Positions 4,862 through 6,866 of a stretch of 6,866 bases of DNA are shown here, piece after piece. Source of the DNA: Pseudomonadota bacterium (GTDB lineage: Bacteria; Pseudomonadota; Gammaproteobacteria; Burkholderiales; Burkholderiaceae_C). The stretch's first letter is position 1. Each line of letters begins with the position of its first letter. The stretch covers positions 1 to 6,866 of the forward strand of contig JAEWVY010000129.1 of NCBI GenBank assembly GCA_023396625.1, read 5' to 3'. The notes below the pieces were generated by a model. That model did no database searches and was not told the DNA's origin. It saw only the letters and a program-made list of their open reading frames with translations. The position numbers and the translations under genes are program-made.

Positions 4862-5352
4862 GTCTTAGCGAACAAATGCGTGCACGCTTCGCCAGGGAGG
4901 TCGCCAAGTATCCGGCCGAGCAGAAGCAGTCCGCGGTGATGGCCTGCCTGTCCATCGTTCAGCAGGAGTTGGGTCACGTCAGCACCGACAGCGAGGCTGA
5001 GGTCGCTGCCTACCTGGAGATGCCCGCCATGGCTGTGCACGAGGTCACGACCTTCTACAACATGTACAACCAGCAGCCGGTGGGCAAGTACAAACTCAAT
5101 GTGTGCACCAACCTGCCGTGTCAGTTGCGCGATGGAGGCAAGGCGTTGCGACACCTGGAGCACAGGCTCGGGGTCACTGCGGGGGAAACCACGGCGGACG
5201 GGCTCTTTACGCTTCAGTCATGCGAATGTCTTGGTGCATGCGCCGATGCGCCGGTGATGCTCGTCAATGACCGGACCATGTGCAGTTTCATGAGCGACGA
5301 CAAGCTCGATCAGTTGATCGATGGGTTGAAGAAAGCCGAGGCGCAGAAATGA
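4858..5352 (+). CDS. nuoE: NADH-quinone oxidoreductase subunit E
   Basis: NuoE (24-kDa/NDUFV2 homologue) is a cytoplasmic subunit of the NADH-dehydrogenase module and holds the 2Fe-2S cluster N1a beside the FMN of NuoF. The 164-residue product has an N-terminal helical bundle (about 1-70, with AVHEVTTFYNMYN at 59-71) and a thioredoxin-like C-terminal domain. The four cluster ligands are C83 and C88 in CTNLPC and C124 and C128 in CECLGAC, within the signature DGLFTLQSCECLGACADAP (114-132). The start is secure: an in-frame TGA lies at 4852-4854, and GGAG at 4845-4848 sits 9 nt before ATG. It is separated from nuoD by an unusual 133-nt gap, while its stop overlaps nuoF by 4 nt (ATGA). Confidence 0.97.
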   Translation: MSLSEQMRARFAREVAKYPAEQKQSAVMACLSIVQQELGHVSTDSEAEVAAYLEMPAMAVHEVTTFYNMYNQQPVGKYKLNVCTNLPCQLRDGGKALRHLEHRLGVTAGETTADGLFTLQSCECLGACADAPVMLVNDRTMCSFMSDDKLDQLIDGLKKAEAQK

Positions 5353-6701
5353 ATGCGACCCAGGTTCTTTCTGAATTTCAAGCGACGGGTGTTCAAACCT
5401 GTTTCCATGGCCGTCATATCGATCCGCAGATCTACGCGGGACTCGATGGCATGAACTGGCGCTTGCGTGACTACGAAGCGCGTGGCGGTTATCGGGCATT
5501 GCGCCAGATCCTTGGGAAGGACGGGGGCGAAGGTCTCACACCCGAGCAAGTCATCGCCACGGTAAAGGAGTCCTCGCTTCGGGGCCGCGGTGGCGCCGGC
5601 TTTCCCACCGGCCTGAAGTGGAGTTTCATGCCTCGCCAGTTTCCGGGCCAGAAATACCTGGTTTGCAATTCGGACGAAGGCGAACCAGGTACGTGCAAGG
5701 ATCGCGACATCCTCATGTACAACCCGCACATCGTGATCGAGGGGATGGCCATCGCGGCTTACGCCATGGGCATCACGGTGGGCTACAACTACATCCACGG
5801 CGAGATTTTCCAGACTTATGAACGCTTCGAAGAGGCGCTGGAGGAGGCCCGGGCGGCGGGTCTGCTGGGAGATCGCATTCTAGGGAGTGAGTTCAATTTC
5901 CAGTTGCATGCTGCGCACGGCTTTGGTGCCTATATCTGTGGCGAGGAAACCGCCTTGCTTGAGTCTCTCGAGGGTAAGAAGGGCCAGCCGCGTTTCAAGC
6001 CGCCGTTTCCGGCCAGTTTTGGTTTGTATGGCAAGCCGACCACGATCAACAACACCGAGACTTTTGCCGCCGTGCCCTGGATCATCCGTCATGGCGGACA
6101 GGCCTATCTGGAATGCGGAAAGCCAAACAATGGGGGCACCAAGATTTTCTCGGTCAGTGGCGACGTCGAGCGACCTGGAAATTACGAGATTCCTCTGGGG
6201 ACCCCTTTTGCCAAGCTGCTGGAGTTGGCCGGTGGTGTGCGCCAGGGGCATCAGCTCAAGGCGGTGATCCCGGGTGGATCTTCCGCGCCTGTGCTGCCGG
6301 CCGCGGTCATGATGGACACGACCATGGATTACGACGCCATTGCCAAGGCAGGCTCCATGCTGGGTTCCGGCGCAGTGATTGTCATGGACGACTCGCGGTG
6401 CATGGTGAAGTCCCTCCAGCGCCTGAGTTATTTTTACATGCACGAGTCCTGCGGACAATGCACACCCTGTCGCGAAGGCACGGGATGGCTATGGCGTGTC
6501 GTTGACCGCATCGAACGCGGCCAGGGCCGCCCCAGCGACATGGCATTGCTGGACAACGTGGCGGAAAACATCATGGGGCGCACCATTTGCGCTTTGGGGG
6601 ATGCTGCAGCAATGCCGGTCCGGGCCATGCTCAAACATTTCCGCCACGAATTCGAATACCACGTCGAGCATGGGACCTGCATGGTTCCCTCTTACGTCTG
6701 A
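5349..6701 (+). CDS. nuoF: NADH-quinone oxidoreductase subunit F
   Basis: NuoF (51-kDa/NDUFV1 homologue) binds NADH and FMN and carries the 4Fe-4S cluster N3; it is where NADH is oxidised in the cytoplasm. The 450-residue product shows the glycine-rich nucleotide site RGRGGAGFPTGLKW (78-91), the FMN/NADH segment CNSDEGEPGTCKDRDIL (106-122), GFGAYICGEETALLES (191-206), and ESCGQCTPCREG (366-377), which supplies N3 ligands C368, C371 and C374; the fourth is C414 in RTICALGDAAAMP. Residue 116 is Cys where Phe or Tyr is usual (EPGTFKDR). The start is ATG 5349, which overlaps the nuoE stop in ATGA and follows GAGG at 5338-5341. The longer in-frame ATG at 5280 would lie well inside nuoE and is rejected. 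Confidence 0.97.
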   Translation: MNATQVLSEFQATGVQTCFHGRHIDPQIYAGLDGMNWRLRDYEARGGYRALRQILGKDGGEGLTPEQVIATVKESSLRGRGGAGFPTGLKWSFMPRQFPGQKYLVCNSDEGEPGTCKDRDILMYNPHIVIEGMAIAAYAMGITVGYNYIHGEIFQTYERFEEALEEARAAGLLGDRILGSEFNFQLHAAHGFGAYICGEETALLESLEGKKGQPRFKPPFPASFGLYGKPTTINNTETFAAVPWIIRHGGQAYLECGKPNNGGTKIFSVSGDVERPGNYEIPLGTPFAKLLELAGGVRQGHQLKAVIPGGSSAPVLPAAVMMDTTMDYDAIAKAGSMLGSGAVIVMDDSRCMVKSLQRLSYFYMHESCGQCTPCREGTGWLWRVVDRIERGQGRPSDMALLDNVAENIMGRTICALGDAAAMPVRAMLKHFRHEFEYHVEHGTCMVPSYV

Positions 6702-6715
6702 TCGGGCAGAGCCAC

Positions 6716-6866
6716 ATGGTTGAAATTGAACTTGATGGGCAGAAGGTGGAAGTGGCTGCGGGCAGCACGGTCATGCATGCCGCCGAGAAGGCGGGCACCT
6801 ATATTCCCCACTTTTGTTATCACAAGAAACTCAGCATCGCGGCCAATTGCCGCATGTGTCTGGTTG
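6716..6866 (+). CDS. nuoG: NADH-quinone oxidoreductase subunit G, N-terminal part
   Basis: Only the first 50 codons are in the window; the gene runs off the 3' end. NuoG (75-kDa/NDUFS1 homologue) is the large Fe-S subunit that relays electrons from NuoF towards NuoB. The visible part is the start of the plant-ferredoxin-like domain: EIELDGQKVEVAAGSTVM, then the 75-kDa signature spanning P31 to C48 with N1b ligands C34, C45 and C48 (PHFCYHKK... NCRMC). The fourth ligand is beyond the window. It begins 14 nt after nuoF; the ribosome-binding site is weak (GGGCAGA at 6704-6710). Identification is firm despite truncation, since order and signature agree. Confidence 0.95.
   Translation, partial: MVEIELDGQKVEVAAGSTVMHAAEKAGTYIPHFCYHKKLSIAANCRMCLV

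Noticed and set aside
5280..5348. N-terminal extension of nuoF from ATG 5280
   Set aside because: It would overlap the conserved end of nuoE by more than 70 nt; ATG 5349 has the ATGA overlap and a GAGG site at the right distance.
1..6866. CRISPR arrays, insertion sequences, phage or defence genes
   Set aside because: No spaced repeats, transposase, integrase or unfamiliar gene cassette is visible; apart from the nuoD-nuoE gap, the gene order is a conserved housekeeping block.

Overview
This GC-rich window carries the 5' half of a nuo operon (NADH:quinone oxidoreductase, respiratory complex I) and the genes just upstream of it. The order is quinone oxidoreductase, tpiA, secG, tRNA-Leu(GAG), nuoA-B-C-D-E-F-G. 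This order, with nuoC and nuoD as separate genes, is what I recall from Betaproteobacteria of the order Burkholderiales. The NuoD and NuoF wording (for example NuoD ILIYTFRERED and the NuoF N-terminal CFHGRH segment) resembles Bordetella/Alcaligenaceae proteins. That placement comes from memory of the families, not from a search. Every gene is on the + strand.

Layout: positions 1-435 hold the C-terminal part of a zinc-independent NAD(P)H:quinone oxidoreductase. It overlaps tpiA (triose-phosphate isomerase, 432-1190) by 4 nt in an ATGA. secG (1216-1632) follows and is closed by a convincing intrinsic terminator (1639-1686). A weak promoter candidate, a foldable leader and tRNA-Leu(GAG) (1757-1841) come next. 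Then nuoA (1899), nuoB (2348), nuoC (2838), nuoD (3471), nuoE (4858), nuoF (5349) and the first 50 codons of nuoG (6716 to the window end). No terminator is visible between the tRNA and nuoA or inside the nuo cluster.

How the genes work together: NuoE, NuoF and NuoG form the NADH-oxidising module (FMN plus clusters N1a, N3 and N1b, whose cysteines are visible). NuoB, NuoC and NuoD form the connecting module, with cluster N2 in NuoB and the quinone-site His/Tyr/Asp set in NuoD. NuoA is the first membrane subunit. All the Fe-S ligands expected in the visible parts are present, so the complex looks functional. tpiA (glycolysis) and secG (protein export) are conserved neighbours rather than functional partners.

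Most of the window is ordinary housekeeping sequence. The part that deserves attention is the 133-nt nuoD-nuoE gap. It can fold into one long imperfect hairpin (4726-4834). It contains a 46-codon ORF that overlaps both the nuoD stop and the nuoE start through ATGA tetranucleotides. It is flanked by two similar copies of a Shine-Dalgarno/ATTGA/ATGA translation-start sequence. Smaller oddities are an 11-codon ORF with a strong ribosome-binding site bridging nuoC and nuoD, and unusual residues in NuoD and NuoF.
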